DNA from: Paenibacillus sp. FSL W8-0426
GTDB taxonomy: Bacteria > Bacillota > Bacilli > Paenibacillales > Paenibacillaceae
Direction: 5' to 3'
DNA: 64,000 bases
Assembly (NCBI RefSeq): GCF_037969725.1
Contig: NZ_CP150203.1
Span: 2,806,001-2,870,000 of the forward strand
Shown piece by piece: positions 63,904-64,000 of the stretch; positions within the stretch are counted from its first letter, which is position 1; each line of letters begins with the position of its first letter. Under the pieces are notes generated by a model. The model had not been told where the DNA came from. It worked only from the letters and a program-made list of their open reading frames with translations, and searched no databases. The translations under genes and the position numbers were made by a program.

Positions 63904-64000
63904 TCATTTATATATGATGTCATGACTCTCTACTTTTCCGTCTTCATCAAAATGAAGTTGCAATAAATTAACCTTTACCCCTAATCCTGCACTTCCGATG
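63904..64000 (-). CDS. 3' end of an unknown protein gene (start outside window)
   Basis: On the minus strand the last 31 codons of an open frame read IGSAGLGVKVNLLQLHFDEDG followed by KVESHDIIYK and a TGA stop. The polar, beta-strand-like composition (LHFDEDGKV) looks like real coding sequence. The family is not recognisable from this piece. Confidence 0.5.
   Translation of the reverse strand, partial: IGSAGLGVKVNLLQLHFDEDGKVESHDIIYK

Overview
The window looks like a chromosomal segment of a Paenibacillus-type Firmicute. I infer this from the moderate GC content, strong AGGAGG-type ribosome binding sites, LplABC-type sugar ABC systems, many AraC regulators and glycosidases, and guanidine-I and T-box leaders. 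No database search was possible, so the genus is an inference.

Layout. 1-3.1 kb: the end of codB, codA, a tiny secreted peptide gene and an AraC regulator. 3.2-4.7 kb: a GH29 fucosidase. 4.7-6.6 kb: an IS1182-like remnant and a minus-strand padR / membrane protein / dedA operon with a perfect 9-1-9 palindrome upstream. 6.8-13.9 kb: a copper-amine-oxidase-N-domain secreted protein and a 1.8-kilo-residue secreted multidomain subtilisin behind a long leader. 14.2-24.0 kb: a probable S-substituted cysteine/peptide salvage regulon (Cys/Met PLP lyase, GntR regulator, M20 amidohydrolase, solute-binding protein, two Dpp-type permeases without ATPases, S9 peptidase, unknown protein). The lyase and the GntR gene share a near-identical operator. 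24.1-27.1 kb: a membrane protein, a GH115 glucuronidase and a lipoprotein. 27.3-31.3 kb: an AT-richer two-component system plus a lantibiotic-immunity-type ABC exporter, with five 11-12-bp phased TAAC repeats in front of the ABC genes. 31.3-37.5 kb: a DHA2 efflux pump with divergent TetR, an FAD oxidoreductase and a large membrane protein. 37.6-39.2 kb: a T-box leader in front of a badly decayed methionyl-tRNA synthetase. 39.5-41.2 kb: a membrane protein and an AraC/GyrI-like regulator. 41.4-51.5 kb: a hemicellulose/arabinan-type locus (two regulators, GH43, LplABC-type importer, GH2, secreted GH43 with a C-terminal carbohydrate-binding module). 51.6-53.4 kb: nested inverted 50-bp repeats, a UlaG-like hydrolase and an Lrp regulator. 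53.4-63.0 kb: a guanidine locus. The remainder holds an acetyltransferase and the 3' end of an unknown gene.

The most coherent system is the guanidine locus. One guanidine-I riboswitch precedes a YkkC/YkkD-type exporter pair. A second precedes two DUF1989 proteins, a biotin-dependent urea/guanidine carboxylase and an allophanate hydrolase, which together could convert guanidine to ammonia and CO2. A divergent APC permease shares the intergenic region. Both divergent promoters carry a perfect TGTNA-N7-TNACA (GlnR/TnrA) box over the -10 element. This suggests that nitrogen status and guanidine are combined, and that the permease is part of the same system.
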